From: ELB16-189 sp018266435
GTDB lineage: Bacteria > Bacteroidota > Bacteroidia > Cytophagales > Cyclobacteriaceae
Length of the DNA: 64,000 bases
Assembly: GCA_030123525.1 (NCBI GenBank)
Contig: CP126125.1
Span: 3,588,626 to 3,652,625, forward strand
Direction: 5' to 3'
Below the pieces are notes generated by a model. That model saw only the letters and a program-made list of their open reading frames with translations, had not been told where the DNA came from and ran no database searches. The position numbers were made by a program, and so were the translations under genes. Positions 35,017 to 43,464 of the stretch are shown piece after piece; positions within the stretch are counted from its first letter, which is position 1; every line of letters begins with the position of its first letter.

Positions 35017-36756
35017 TTAAAAATTCCAGCTGGCTCCACCCAACACCTGAAATGCACGCACGGGATAATTCATGTACAACTGATAATTGCTTGATAAGAT
35101 GTTATTAAAATCAAGAAACAGCGAGAACTGTTTTGATACCTTATAGTTTATTTTAAAATTCAGATCAGCAGCCGGATTCAGTGTAATCAACCGTTTTGTT
35201 TTTACATCTAACGCATTGATTCCCCCCTGGGCAATGAAGTTGGCACTCAGAATGATTTTATCATAAATATTGTATGTAGAATTGATCGCCACCCGGTATG
35301 TGGGCCGGTGAAGGGCCACGTTTTCTAATGACGGATTGGTTATTCCGTAAAATGACGCAATCTGGTTGGCCATGGAAGTTGAGTACGAAAAATAATCTCC
35401 GCGCAAGCCGATTGCGAAAGCTTCTGATGTGTAATTCAGCTCACCAAAAAACGAAATGCGTTGAGTGCTTCCGTTGTCATAAAATACATTGAATTTGTTT
35501 TGTGAGTGTTTTGTTGTGTCTAATTGGTAGTAATAAAGATTCTTCAGGTTGGCAAATGAGAATCCGGCACCATACGAAACCTTTCCACTCAATTGGCCAC
35601 GCAAGCCAGCCAAAAATTCTAACGTACGATTGGTGTTAAACAAGTTGATGTTGGAGTTGATCCACGCATTTTCGCGAGCCAGTGAGTGCAAAGATACCCG
35701 GTCAATATCTCCGGTTAATGATGCATAGGCTTGCACTGCGTTAGATAAGGTATAATCGGCCGCTACGTTGGGGTATACATGAACTCCGTTTTGTTTCCCA
35801 ATCGTATCGTTTTCAACAACAGCATTAAATCCTGCCGTAAGTGACAAGTTATCAATTGGTGAGAATTGGTACGAAGGTTTTACTTTAACAACCTGACGCA
35901 TTTTAGAAGCAACTACATTATCTTTTCTGTCCATCAAAAATATGTCAGCATCTATCAGCAACCTTCGGTTATTATCGATTTTATATTGGCTTGAAAGATC
36001 AACGTTGACTGCATTTTCACTGGCTGAATAGTGATCGCTTAAATAACTGTAGCCTCCTTTCAAGCTATACTTAAAATCAGATGATCGGGAGTTCTCCACT
36101 TCACCACCCAGGCTGAAAATATTATAACTCTGAAGAATGGAACTTTTATCAACCGGGTGGCCGGGTGGATACCCGTAAAAATGTGTGGTAATGTTTTCAT
36201 AATCGGCAAAGCCACTCAATGCCACATAGTTATTCATGCTTTTACCAAACACACGCAATTCGGTATTGCCGCTGGCTGAATTTTTTCCATCCACCGGTCC
36301 GGTCATAAAACTGCGGTGATAGAGTTTGGCTCCGTAGCTTTTATTTTTATCGCGTTTGTTGGTAAAGTATGCCTCGGCATAAGGCGATGAATAATTACCA
36401 AAGCCGGCACTCAAATAATTGCCATAGGTTTTTGAAAGAGGTTCGTCCTTCAATTTAAGCGGGCGAATAGCCGGTGAATAATCGGGTGTGTTGAATGAAA
36501 TTGTTTTGTATTGGTAAGCAATAGCCGGCTTAATCGGCTCAGCAGGACGGGGCGGTACTTTTTCAAAATTGCGCGAAGCCTGTGGTAACGTGATCTGCCG
36601 GTTTTTGGTGATTTGAATTTCTACTTTTTCAATTTCGCCTTCGCCCCATTTTTCTTTTTGATCTTGCGCCTGGCCGCTCACAGAAAAAAAAGACCCCAGC
36701 AACCAGCAAGCAGCAGCCAGAGATAATGGGCGATTATATATTTTTCTGCAAATCAT
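35017..36756 (-). CDS. TonB-dependent-receptor-like outer-membrane barrel without plug domain
   Basis: 579 residues. A signal peptide (about 1-30, LSLAAACWLLGSFFSVSGQ) is followed by a short Lys/Pro-rich region (VEIQITKNRQITLPQASRNF). The rest is a long set of amphipathic beta strands ending ...FQVLGGASWNF with the C-terminal Phe. The last third (VSKQFSLFLDFNNILSSNYQ) resembles the end of TonB-dependent receptors. A plug domain and carboxypeptidase-like domain are missing, and the protein is shorter than typical receptors (700-1100). It starts one base after the 1040-residue TPR gene, so the two are co-translated and probably form an outer-membrane complex. Confidence 0.8.
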   Translation of the reverse strand: MICRKIYNRPLSLAAACWLLGSFFSVSGQAQDQKEKWGEGEIEKVEIQITKNRQITLPQASRNFEKVPPRPAEPIKPAIAYQYKTISFNTPDYSPAIRPLKLKDEPLSKTYGNYLSAGFGNYSSPYAEAYFTNKRDKNKSYGAKLYHRSFMTGPVDGKNSASGNTELRVFGKSMNNYVALSGFADYENITTHFYGYPPGHPVDKSSILQSYNIFSLGGEVENSRSSDFKYSLKGGYSYLSDHYSASENAVNVDLSSQYKIDNNRRLLIDADIFLMDRKDNVVASKMRQVVKVKPSYQFSPIDNLSLTAGFNAVVENDTIGKQNGVHVYPNVAADYTLSNAVQAYASLTGDIDRVSLHSLARENAWINSNINLFNTNRTLEFLAGLRGQLSGKVSYGAGFSFANLKNLYYYQLDTTKHSQNKFNVFYDNGSTQRISFFGELNYTSEAFAIGLRGDYFSYSTSMANQIASFYGITNPSLENVALHRPTYRVAINSTYNIYDKIILSANFIAQGGINALDVKTKRLITLNPAADLNFKINYKVSKQFSLFLDFNNILSSNYQLYMNYPVRAFQVLGGASWNF

Positions 36757-36757
36757 T

Positions 36758-39700
36758 TCAGTTCTTTGTGCTGTCTGCTTTTACTGTTTGTTTTTTCTTT
36801 GCATCATCGGCATCGATTTGTTTTAATTTTTCCGATGCTTGCTTCTTAATTTCATCTACCGGAAAATTATCTACCAGTGAAATTAATGTAGCTTTTGCCT
36901 GATAAACATTGTCCAACTTCAGGTAGCTGTCGGCCAACAGCAAATACGATTTACCTACCCACTGGGTGTACGATGAGAACTCAGTATTAAGCCCAAACAG
37001 GGTTTCGTTACACTGTTTGTAATCTTTATTGAAAAAGAAAATTTCTGCTAAGTGGTATTTCGCTTCGGCTCCATATTCATCTTGCGCGGCATTGATGGTG
37101 GACAAAAATTCATCTTTAGCCGTTTCATAATCGCCTTTGCCCATAGCTGCTTTGCCCAAATACAAAGAAGCTTTGTTTTGCGCACCGGCATTCACACTTC
37201 CGCTTTCTAAGATGATCTTAGCATATTTTGCACTTGAGTCATATTGAGCCAGTGAGTAATACGATTCCATTAAGCCGTTCCATGCCGCATACTGTTCTTT
37301 CTTATTGGCAGCTTGTTGTGCCAAGGTTTGATAAAACGGTACTGCCGACTGATAATGCCCTTGTCGGAACTCCAACTCAGCAATGCGTGCGGTTACTTTG
37401 CTTGCCTGAGTAAATGTTTTGTCGCTGGTAATTTCATTGTAGATGCCCAGCGCTTTTACAAAATCTTTAGTGCGGTAATACGATTCTGCCTGGTAGTATT
37501 TTGCCTCGGTCAGTTTGGTACTTTGCGGATACGCGGATATGTAGCCGTCTAAGTTTTTAATGGCGTTGGCATAATCCTGATTAAAGTATAAATTTTTCGC
37601 TGCTTCAAACTCAACGGCTTCTACCCCTTTGGCATCAGGGTTGGCTTTTTTATATTCGGAAAGGTACTTATTGAATTCAGCAGAACGTCCGGCCAGGTTC
37701 AATGATTCCTGCAATGGCAGCAGCACATCTTTGGTAGCGGGGTGGTTTCCATACTTCTCTATGGCTGTGATGTAATCCTCAGAAGTTTTGTTGTATTCTT
37801 TCAGGTTATAGTTTGCAGCTGCTCTGCGTACAAATGCATACGGAGTAAACCGCGAGGATGGGTTGTTAGTAATCAAACTGCTGTAGCCATTCACGGCTTC
37901 TGCATAATGTCCCTGCTCAAACTCTTGTTGTGCCAATTGAAAGACCGACTCATCGGCAAAACGGGAATTGGGATAATCACGTACCACACGGCTTAATGAT
38001 GCTTTGGCTTCGCTGTATTTTTGAAGAATACCCAAAATAATTCCCGATTGAAAATAGGCATAGTCCACATCGGGTGAGTTAAGCGCAATGGCTTTGCGGT
38101 ACAGGCTCAGTGCATCATTATATGATTTTGAGATGTAATAACAGTCGGCCAACCGAAGGGTTCCGTCTGATAGGTTGGGTTGGCCGTTAGGCGATTTGTT
38201 GACAAACTCTTTTAAGCTGAACAGTGCACGGTCGTATTGCTGCATGTTAAAATATGCATAACCCAATCCGTAGCGTGCCCTAAGTTTTAATAAATTGTCG
38301 TCTCCATCTTCAATTGCTTTTAAGTACTGCCGGGCTGCTTCTTCGTATTTTCTTCCCACCGAGTAAGCCTCTCCACACCAAAAACTGGCTTCGGCTACAT
38401 ATTTTTTTTCTTCAGGATGAGCGAGTGATTTCTCAAAGTACTGAACGGCTTGTGGATAATCTTCCTGGTTAAACAATTCCATACCCTTCAGCATTGTTGC
38501 TTTTTGATACGCACGCTCTACAGCCGGGCTTCGGTTGGGCAATGCTTCGATGTATTCAATCGCTTTGTTGAAATTATTAGCATTGACATACGCTTGCGAG
38601 AGCAGTTCTTTGATTTCGGTAGCGTGCACACTTGACGGATAGTTTTTCAATATTCGTTCAAATTCTTTGATTGCCTGGTCTGGCCTCCCGAGATCATATG
38701 AAATTTTAGCAAACAGAAAAGCAGATTCTTCGGCCAACACCGGATCATCTTTGTACCTTCTCGCCACATCAAACGAAGTGAGTGCCAATGGTTTTTGATT
38801 AGCCTTCAAATAAAGTTCACCCAGGTAAAAAGCCGAATAGCATCCAATAGAATCGGCATCAGAAAAAGAATTTTTAAAATAGGAAATGGCTTTGGTGTCT
38901 TGGTTGGCCATATAAGCCGAATACCCCGCCCGGTACAAAATGGTCTTACTTGCTTTTTCTTCTTTGCCGGCCAGGTATTTGTCGTAGCCGGTGAGTGCAT
39001 TTTTATATTCTGATTTTTTAAAAAGAGCTTCGGCCGAAAGCAAAGCTATTTCATCCGCATTAGTTAAGTTGCTTCGGTTGCTTACCGACTGCGCATAATC
39101 AATCAGCGTGTTGTAGTCTTTTTGTTTGTAATACACGTTGGCGATCAAATAAGGAACAATGCTGGCGTAGGCATCTGCCTGCTCGGCCCGCTTTAAATCG
39201 GTAAGCGCATTGGCATAATCAGCCAGACTGTATTCAACAAATCCTGCATAATAGCTGGCTGCAGGGCCATACTGTCCGCCCTGGGTTTTGATAAAATTAA
39301 ATTGATCAAGAGCTTCCTTTAATTGACGTTGGCTGAAGAGGCTGTAGCCCCAGCGAAAATGATCTGTGTTTTGCTGAGCGGGCGAGAGTGCATCAAAATC
39401 GGCCTTGGCAAAATAAGTACCTGCTTTCTTGTAATTTTTTCCCGTGTAGAAAAAATTGGCTAGTTCGTGGTTGGCCATTCGTGATTTTGGAGAAGACGGG
39501 TTGCGGTCGATGAAATCTTGCACCTGCTTCTCGGCATCGGTGTGGTATAAATTCAGTGAGCACACGGCCCGGTAATACTCGGCATCAGTGCGCTGGGTAC
39601 TGCTGCCGTTGGCCAATGAAAGGTATTGATTAAAATTTTCTCGTGCCGCTGCAAATTGGTTTTGCGTCATCAATTCTACTCCGGTTTTATATAGCCTTGC

Positions 39701-39880
39701 GGTTTTTTGTTGGAGGAGTACATCTTGGGCTGCGAGTGTACCGAAAGTAAAAAGAATCAGGAACAGAACTAAGCGGATGGGGCGAAGTCGCAGATAGTAA
39801 ATACAGATCACGTACAGTTTTAATGTAAAACTTTCGAGAAAAGATTTTATTGCGTTCGTCAGTTTAAAAAATAAATCCAT
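36758..39880 (-). CDS. Large secreted tetratricopeptide-repeat protein
   Basis: 1040 residues. The N-terminus has a basic segment followed by a hydrophobic core (LRPIRLVLFLILFTFGTLAAQD, about 33-54), giving a long signal peptide. Nearly all the rest is TPR: repeated 34-36-residue helical pairs with W/Y..G..Y...A...F patterns, for example ARYGLGYAYFNMQQYDRALF and AKYYQAESYYRTKDFVKALGIY. At least twenty repeats seem to fit. It should be a periplasmic or outer-membrane-associated scaffold. A TACCTTTG box at 39915-39922 supports the 39880 ATG over an internal GTG at 39811. It is coupled to the plug-less barrel downstream, pointing to one complex. Confidence 0.88.
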   Translation of the reverse strand: MDLFFKLTNAIKSFLESFTLKLYVICIYYLRLRPIRLVLFLILFTFGTLAAQDVLLQQKTARLYKTGVELMTQNQFAAARENFNQYLSLANGSSTQRTDAEYYRAVCSLNLYHTDAEKQVQDFIDRNPSSPKSRMANHELANFFYTGKNYKKAGTYFAKADFDALSPAQQNTDHFRWGYSLFSQRQLKEALDQFNFIKTQGGQYGPAASYYAGFVEYSLADYANALTDLKRAEQADAYASIVPYLIANVYYKQKDYNTLIDYAQSVSNRSNLTNADEIALLSAEALFKKSEYKNALTGYDKYLAGKEEKASKTILYRAGYSAYMANQDTKAISYFKNSFSDADSIGCYSAFYLGELYLKANQKPLALTSFDVARRYKDDPVLAEESAFLFAKISYDLGRPDQAIKEFERILKNYPSSVHATEIKELLSQAYVNANNFNKAIEYIEALPNRSPAVERAYQKATMLKGMELFNQEDYPQAVQYFEKSLAHPEEKKYVAEASFWCGEAYSVGRKYEEAARQYLKAIEDGDDNLLKLRARYGLGYAYFNMQQYDRALFSLKEFVNKSPNGQPNLSDGTLRLADCYYISKSYNDALSLYRKAIALNSPDVDYAYFQSGIILGILQKYSEAKASLSRVVRDYPNSRFADESVFQLAQQEFEQGHYAEAVNGYSSLITNNPSSRFTPYAFVRRAAANYNLKEYNKTSEDYITAIEKYGNHPATKDVLLPLQESLNLAGRSAEFNKYLSEYKKANPDAKGVEAVEFEAAKNLYFNQDYANAIKNLDGYISAYPQSTKLTEAKYYQAESYYRTKDFVKALGIYNEITSDKTFTQASKVTARIAELEFRQGHYQSAVPFYQTLAQQAANKKEQYAAWNGLMESYYSLAQYDSSAKYAKIILESGSVNAGAQNKASLYLGKAAMGKGDYETAKDEFLSTINAAQDEYGAEAKYHLAEIFFFNKDYKQCNETLFGLNTEFSSYTQWVGKSYLLLADSYLKLDNVYQAKATLISLVDNFPVDEIKKQASEKLKQIDADDAKKKQTVKADSTKN

Positions 39881-39914
39881 GCAAAAAATAATGAAGCATG
39901 AAGAAATATGGCTT

Positions 39915-39922
39915 CAAAGGTA
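39915..39922 (-). promoter_or_regulatory. Candidate -7 box TACCTTTG for the TPR gene
   Basis: Exact TAnnTTTG on the minus strand, 34 nt before the ATG at 39880, with a TTG 12 nt upstream. It indicates the TPR-barrel pair is a separate unit from holA, whose stop lies 20 bp upstream of the box. Confidence 0.5.
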
Positions 39923-39941
39923 AGAAAAAATGGGCAAGTAC

Positions 39942-40967
39942 CTATACCAGCATCCGAAACACCAGCTCTTTTAAAATCTGGCCTTCGTCCTCGTTGCCAG
40001 AATTAACACCTTTTAATTTTAAATCTGCCTGGCGCAGCAGCGAAACAATCTCCAGCGCCTTGACTTGTGAAAAGCGCTGAACAGCAGCGGCATACTCTTT
40101 GGCCGAATACGGATTAATCTTCAAGGCAGCCGTCAGTCCCTGCGGAGAGCGATCTTGCACACTGTGTGCCGCCAACACTTTACTGAAAAACGAATAGAGA
40201 AAAGCGACCATGGGTATAGCTGGATTTTTTTTTGGATTAGCTTCGAAGTAATTAATGATCTTGGCTACCTGCATCCAGTCTTTGCTGACCAGTGCCCGCT
40301 GCAACTCAAAAATGTTGTACTCGCGGCTGATGCCCACCTTGGCCATAACTTCGGTAGGTCGGATCGGCTCTTTTGCATCATGGCTGATCAAAATTTTATC
40401 GGCCTCATTCGCCAATCGGTTCAAGTCATTGCCTACGTATTCGGCCAATACACGCGCAGCTTCTTCATCGATGGAATATTTTTTCTCCTCAATGTACTTT
40501 ACAATAAACTCAATCAACTGATTGTCGTAAGGTTTTTTAAACGCAGCCGATGTAGCCAGTTGCTCGGCTTTCTTGCCCAACTCTCTGCGCTTATCAAGTG
40601 TTTTGTGTTTGTGGCACAGAACCAATACCGTGGAGGGTACCGGTTGGGTCAGGTAATCCAGTAGAAGTTTGGAGCCGGTGTCTTTGTTTAAGTCGGGAAT
40701 GTCTTGTGCTTCGCGCACAATCACTACTTGGCGCTCGGCCATCATGGGAAAGCGCCTGGCGCAGGTAAGGATAGCCGCCATGGGTGAGTCTTTTCCATAA
40801 AGAATTACTTGATTGAATCCTTTCTCCCCTTCTGTCAAAGCATTGGTTTCAATGTAGTTTGACAGCAAGTCGATGTAATACGTTTCCTCTCCTTGTAGAA
40901 GATATACCGGGTCGTATTTTCCTTTCTTTAGTTTTTCTAAAATTTTTTTAGCCAGCGCATCCATCAC
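39942..40967 (-). CDS. holA: DNA polymerase III subunit delta
   Basis: Clamp-loader subunit that opens the sliding clamp. The 341 residues have the HolA layout. The N-terminal AAA+-like domain begins PVYLLQGEETYYIDLLSNYI, without a working Walker A as usual for delta. The RFPMMAERQVVIVREAQDIP and VLVLCHKHKTLDKR strands follow. A helical middle region contains YVGNDLNRLANEADKIL, the family's most recognisable box, and a C-terminal collar domain ends the protein. The ATG overlaps the rhomboid stop by 4 nt (ATGA). A second ATG directly follows the first, so the start is uncertain by one residue. Confidence 0.94.
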   Translation of the reverse strand: MMDALAKKILEKLKKGKYDPVYLLQGEETYYIDLLSNYIETNALTEGEKGFNQVILYGKDSPMAAILTCARRFPMMAERQVVIVREAQDIPDLNKDTGSKLLLDYLTQPVPSTVLVLCHKHKTLDKRRELGKKAEQLATSAAFKKPYDNQLIEFIVKYIEEKKYSIDEEAARVLAEYVGNDLNRLANEADKILISHDAKEPIRPTEVMAKVGISREYNIFELQRALVSKDWMQVAKIINYFEANPKKNPAIPMVAFLYSFFSKVLAAHSVQDRSPQGLTAALKINPYSAKEYAAAVQRFSQVKALEIVSLLRQADLKLKGVNSGNEDEGQILKELVFRMLV

Positions 40968-41536
40968 CTGATTTTTTTTCGGTTTGCCAAATCAAAAGCG
41001 GTCACTACTCCTGTAAGTGCACCAAACAAGTGTGCTTCCCACGAAATGTGTGGATCCGTGGGGGCCACACCCGACAAAATAGCACCACCGTATACAAACA
41101 TAATAATTAGTGAAATAGTGAGTGATAAAAAATCTTGACGGAGAATCCCAAACAAAATTAAAAATGAAGCAAGCCCGTAAATCAAACCACTGGCCCCAAT
41201 GTGGTACGAAAGCCGTGGACTAAGAAGCCACACCAAAAAATTAGTAATAAAATAACACCTGAAAAACACAATACCTCCAATGCGGTCATAAAAAAAATAA
41301 AGAAGTGTTCCTAAGAAAAGTAAAGGAAACGTATTGGAGAATAAATGTCCCAGGCTTCCGTGCAACAAAGGAGCAAAAAGGATACCCGCCAGTCCATGAA
41401 ACGTGCGCGGATAGATACCGAGGTAACCCAGATCAATATTGTAAGTAACCTCGACTGTGAAAACAAGCCACATCAAAAACACTAAACGAAAGGGAACAGC
41501 TGAACTGCTGAAGAGTTGATTTTCGCGATGAGACAT
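40964..41536 (-). CDS. Rhomboid family intramembrane serine protease
   Basis: 190 residues with six membrane segments. The catalytic Ser116 is in GASGLIYG and the catalytic His169 in AHLFGALTG. The HGSLGHLFSN segment (59-68) is the conserved start of the second helix and forms the oxyanion region. Both catalytic residues are present, so activity is expected, cleaving membrane-embedded substrates. The gene is sandwiched by overlaps: 1 nt with the TerB-like gene upstream and 4 nt with holA downstream. Its physiological substrate cannot be told from the sequence. Confidence 0.9.
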   Translation of the reverse strand: MSHRENQLFSSSAVPFRLVFLMWLVFTVEVTYNIDLGYLGIYPRTFHGLAGILFAPLLHGSLGHLFSNTFPLLFLGTLLYFFYDRIGGIVFFRCYFITNFLVWLLSPRLSYHIGASGLIYGLASFLILFGILRQDFLSLTISLIIMFVYGGAILSGVAPTDPHISWEAHLFGALTGVVTAFDLANRKKIR

Positions 41537-42003
41537 TAATTGGCTGATGGGTCTTTTATCATCGGCAAGTTAATGTATTTTGCTTCTTCGGCACCAATGG
41601 TGTTCATCCCCAAAATTCCGCCTGACGACTGTGCCACGCTCAAGGCCAAGTCGCGAAGACTCTGGTAGTATGCTTTAGAAAAATCATCATCCAGTTTAGG
41701 CCAAAAATCGTTTAATAAAACTAACTCTTCGGTGATCGCTTTGTTGCGCAGTTGTCCTTTTACGGGGTATCCCTGAAGTACAATCTTCAGTTTATCTTCA
41801 AAATCAGATCCCACCTCATCGTAAAGTTCCATCAGTTCTGCGCTTGTTGTTTTTTGATTGTTCTTTGCTTGCTTCATCCCTTCTTGAATTTCGCTGCGGT
41901 CAATTTTTCCATCCGCACCGGCAATAAGAATAGAAACCAATATAGGCGCTTTCATAAGGAATTCACGATCTTCACTTGAAAGTCTGTCTAATGAATTTCT
42001 CAT
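41536..42003 (-). CDS. TerB-like helical protein, function unknown
   Basis: 155 residues, mainly helical. The motif IAGADGKIDRSEI (about 27-39) is the acidic-loop signature of TerB-like domains. The C-terminal half has a helical DFWPKLDDDFSKAYYQSLRD segment and ends in a short polar tail. I cannot name a function. It heads the overlapping trio TerB-like, rhomboid, holA. A near-match box TATATTAG ends a few bases before the ATG, so translation may be leaderless. It diverges from the sigma-54 regulator gene across 92 bp. Confidence 0.72.
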   Translation of the reverse strand: MRNSLDRLSSEDREFLMKAPILVSILIAGADGKIDRSEIQEGMKQAKNNQKTTSAELMELYDEVGSDFEDKLKIVLQGYPVKGQLRNKAITEELVLLNDFWPKLDDDFSKAYYQSLRDLALSVAQSSGGILGMNTIGAEEAKYINLPMIKDPSAN

Positions 42004-42029
42004 ATATGCTAATATAATCAGTTATCTTT

Positions 42030-42037
42030 TATTTTTG
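42030..42037 (+). promoter_or_regulatory. Candidate -7 box TATTTTTG for the response-regulator operon
   Basis: Exact TAnnTTTG match, 58 nt before the ATG at 42096, giving a leader of roughly 50 nt. No sigma-54 type GG-N10-GC element is visible, so the regulator itself appears to be expressed by the housekeeping factor. Confidence 0.45.
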
Positions 42038-42095
42038 ATGTAATTTTTAAAATATAATCACAGCAAACCCAACGATTACTTCTCAATCCAAACCG

Positions 42096-43457
42096 ATGTA
42101 CGAAAAAGACCCGATTAAGATATTTGTAGTAGAAGACGACCCTACTTACACAAAATACCTGCAATACGTACTGGGCCTCAATCCCGACTTTGAAACCGAG
42201 TTCTTTACCAAAGGAAACGACTGCCTGAACCAACTTCATAAAAAACCGGCTGTCATTACATTGGACTACACACTTCCTGATATGCCCGGAGAAAAAGTAT
42301 TGAAGGCTATACGCGAATACAATCCCGACATCAGTGTAATTATTATCTCAGCGCAGGAAAAAATCGGCACAGCCGTGGAACTCCTGAAGTTAGGAGCATT
42401 TGATTACATCACCAAAGACGAAGAAGCCAAAGACCGGATACTGAATGCTATTAAAAATGCCCGCAATAAATCTTCGCTCATCAAAGAGATAGATCGGCTC
42501 AAAGAAGAGATCACCGCCAAATATGAATTTGAAAAGAGTATTATAGGCAACAGTGAGGCCATTAAGAAAGTATTTGCTTTGCTGGAGAAAGCGGTAAAAA
42601 CTCAAATCACAGTTTCCATTTCGGGAGAAACCGGAACGGGAAAGGAGTTAGTGGCCAAAGCCGTGCACTATAATTCAAAACGGAAAAATAAACCCTTTGT
42701 GGCCGTAAACATTGCTGCCATCCCAAAAGAACTGATTGAGAGTGAATTGTTCGGCCATGAAAAAGGCGCTTTCACCGGAGCCGCTACCCGGAGGATCGGA
42801 AAATTTGAAGAGGCCGATGGCGGCACTCTTTTCCTCGATGAAATTGGCGAGATGGAGCTAAACCTTCAGGCAAAACTACTTCGTGTACTGCAAGAAAAAG
42901 AAATTTCTCGCATAGGCAGTAATCAGGTGATCAAACTCGATGTACGCGTGATTGTGGCTACCCACCGCAACCTGGCTGACGAAACCAAAGCAGGCAGATT
43001 TCGCGAAGATTTGTATTACCGGTTGCTGGGGCTGCCTATTCACTTGCCCCCGTTGCGTGAACGCGGAAATGATATCATTATATTAGCCCGCCACTTCCTC
43101 GATTTATTTTGCAGAGAAAACCAGCTACCCAAATTTAAAATAGCTGTCGATGCCCAAACTAAATTAATGACGTACTCCTTTCCCGGCAACGTACGCGAGC
43201 TGAAATCGGTAATTGACCTGGCCGCGGTAATGGCCGAAGGCAACGAACTGCGCGACCGTGACATCAACTTTCAAAATGCCGTGGGCGAAGAACCGATGCT
43301 GGCCACTGAAATGACTCTTGAAGAATACACCTACCGCATCATACGCACTTTTTTAAACAAGTACGACAACAACGTGTTGGATGTAGCCAAGCGGTTAGGT
43401 ATTGGCAAATCGTCCATCTACCGGTATTTGAAAGAAATGGAACAAAAAGGAATTTGA
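42096..43457 (+). CDS. Sigma-54-dependent response regulator (NtrC family)
   Basis: 453 residues in three domains. The receiver (about 5-125) has the acidic pair EDD at 13-15, phospho-acceptor Asp57 in LDYTLPD and the switch Lys in ITKD. The AAA+ sigma-54 activator domain (about 145-385) has Walker A GETGTGKE, the sigma-54-contacting loop GAFTGA in ELFGHEKGAFTGA, Walker B GGTLFLDEIGEM and the arginine-finger region FREDLYYRL. The C-terminal Fis-type helix-turn-helix is LDVAKRLGIGKSSIYRYL. All elements needed for ATP-driven activation are present. The histidine kinase gene follows after 7 bp and is its probable partner. The regulon is not visible here. Confidence 0.95.
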   Translation: MYEKDPIKIFVVEDDPTYTKYLQYVLGLNPDFETEFFTKGNDCLNQLHKKPAVITLDYTLPDMPGEKVLKAIREYNPDISVIIISAQEKIGTAVELLKLGAFDYITKDEEAKDRILNAIKNARNKSSLIKEIDRLKEEITAKYEFEKSIIGNSEAIKKVFALLEKAVKTQITVSISGETGTGKELVAKAVHYNSKRKNKPFVAVNIAAIPKELIESELFGHEKGAFTGAATRRIGKFEEADGGTLFLDEIGEMELNLQAKLLRVLQEKEISRIGSNQVIKLDVRVIVATHRNLADETKAGRFREDLYYRLLGLPIHLPPLRERGNDIIILARHFLDLFCRENQLPKFKIAVDAQTKLMTYSFPGNVRELKSVIDLAAVMAEGNELRDRDINFQNAVGEEPMLATEMTLEEYTYRIIRTFLNKYDNNVLDVAKRLGIGKSSIYRYLKEMEQKGI

Positions 43458-43464
43458 CAACCCG

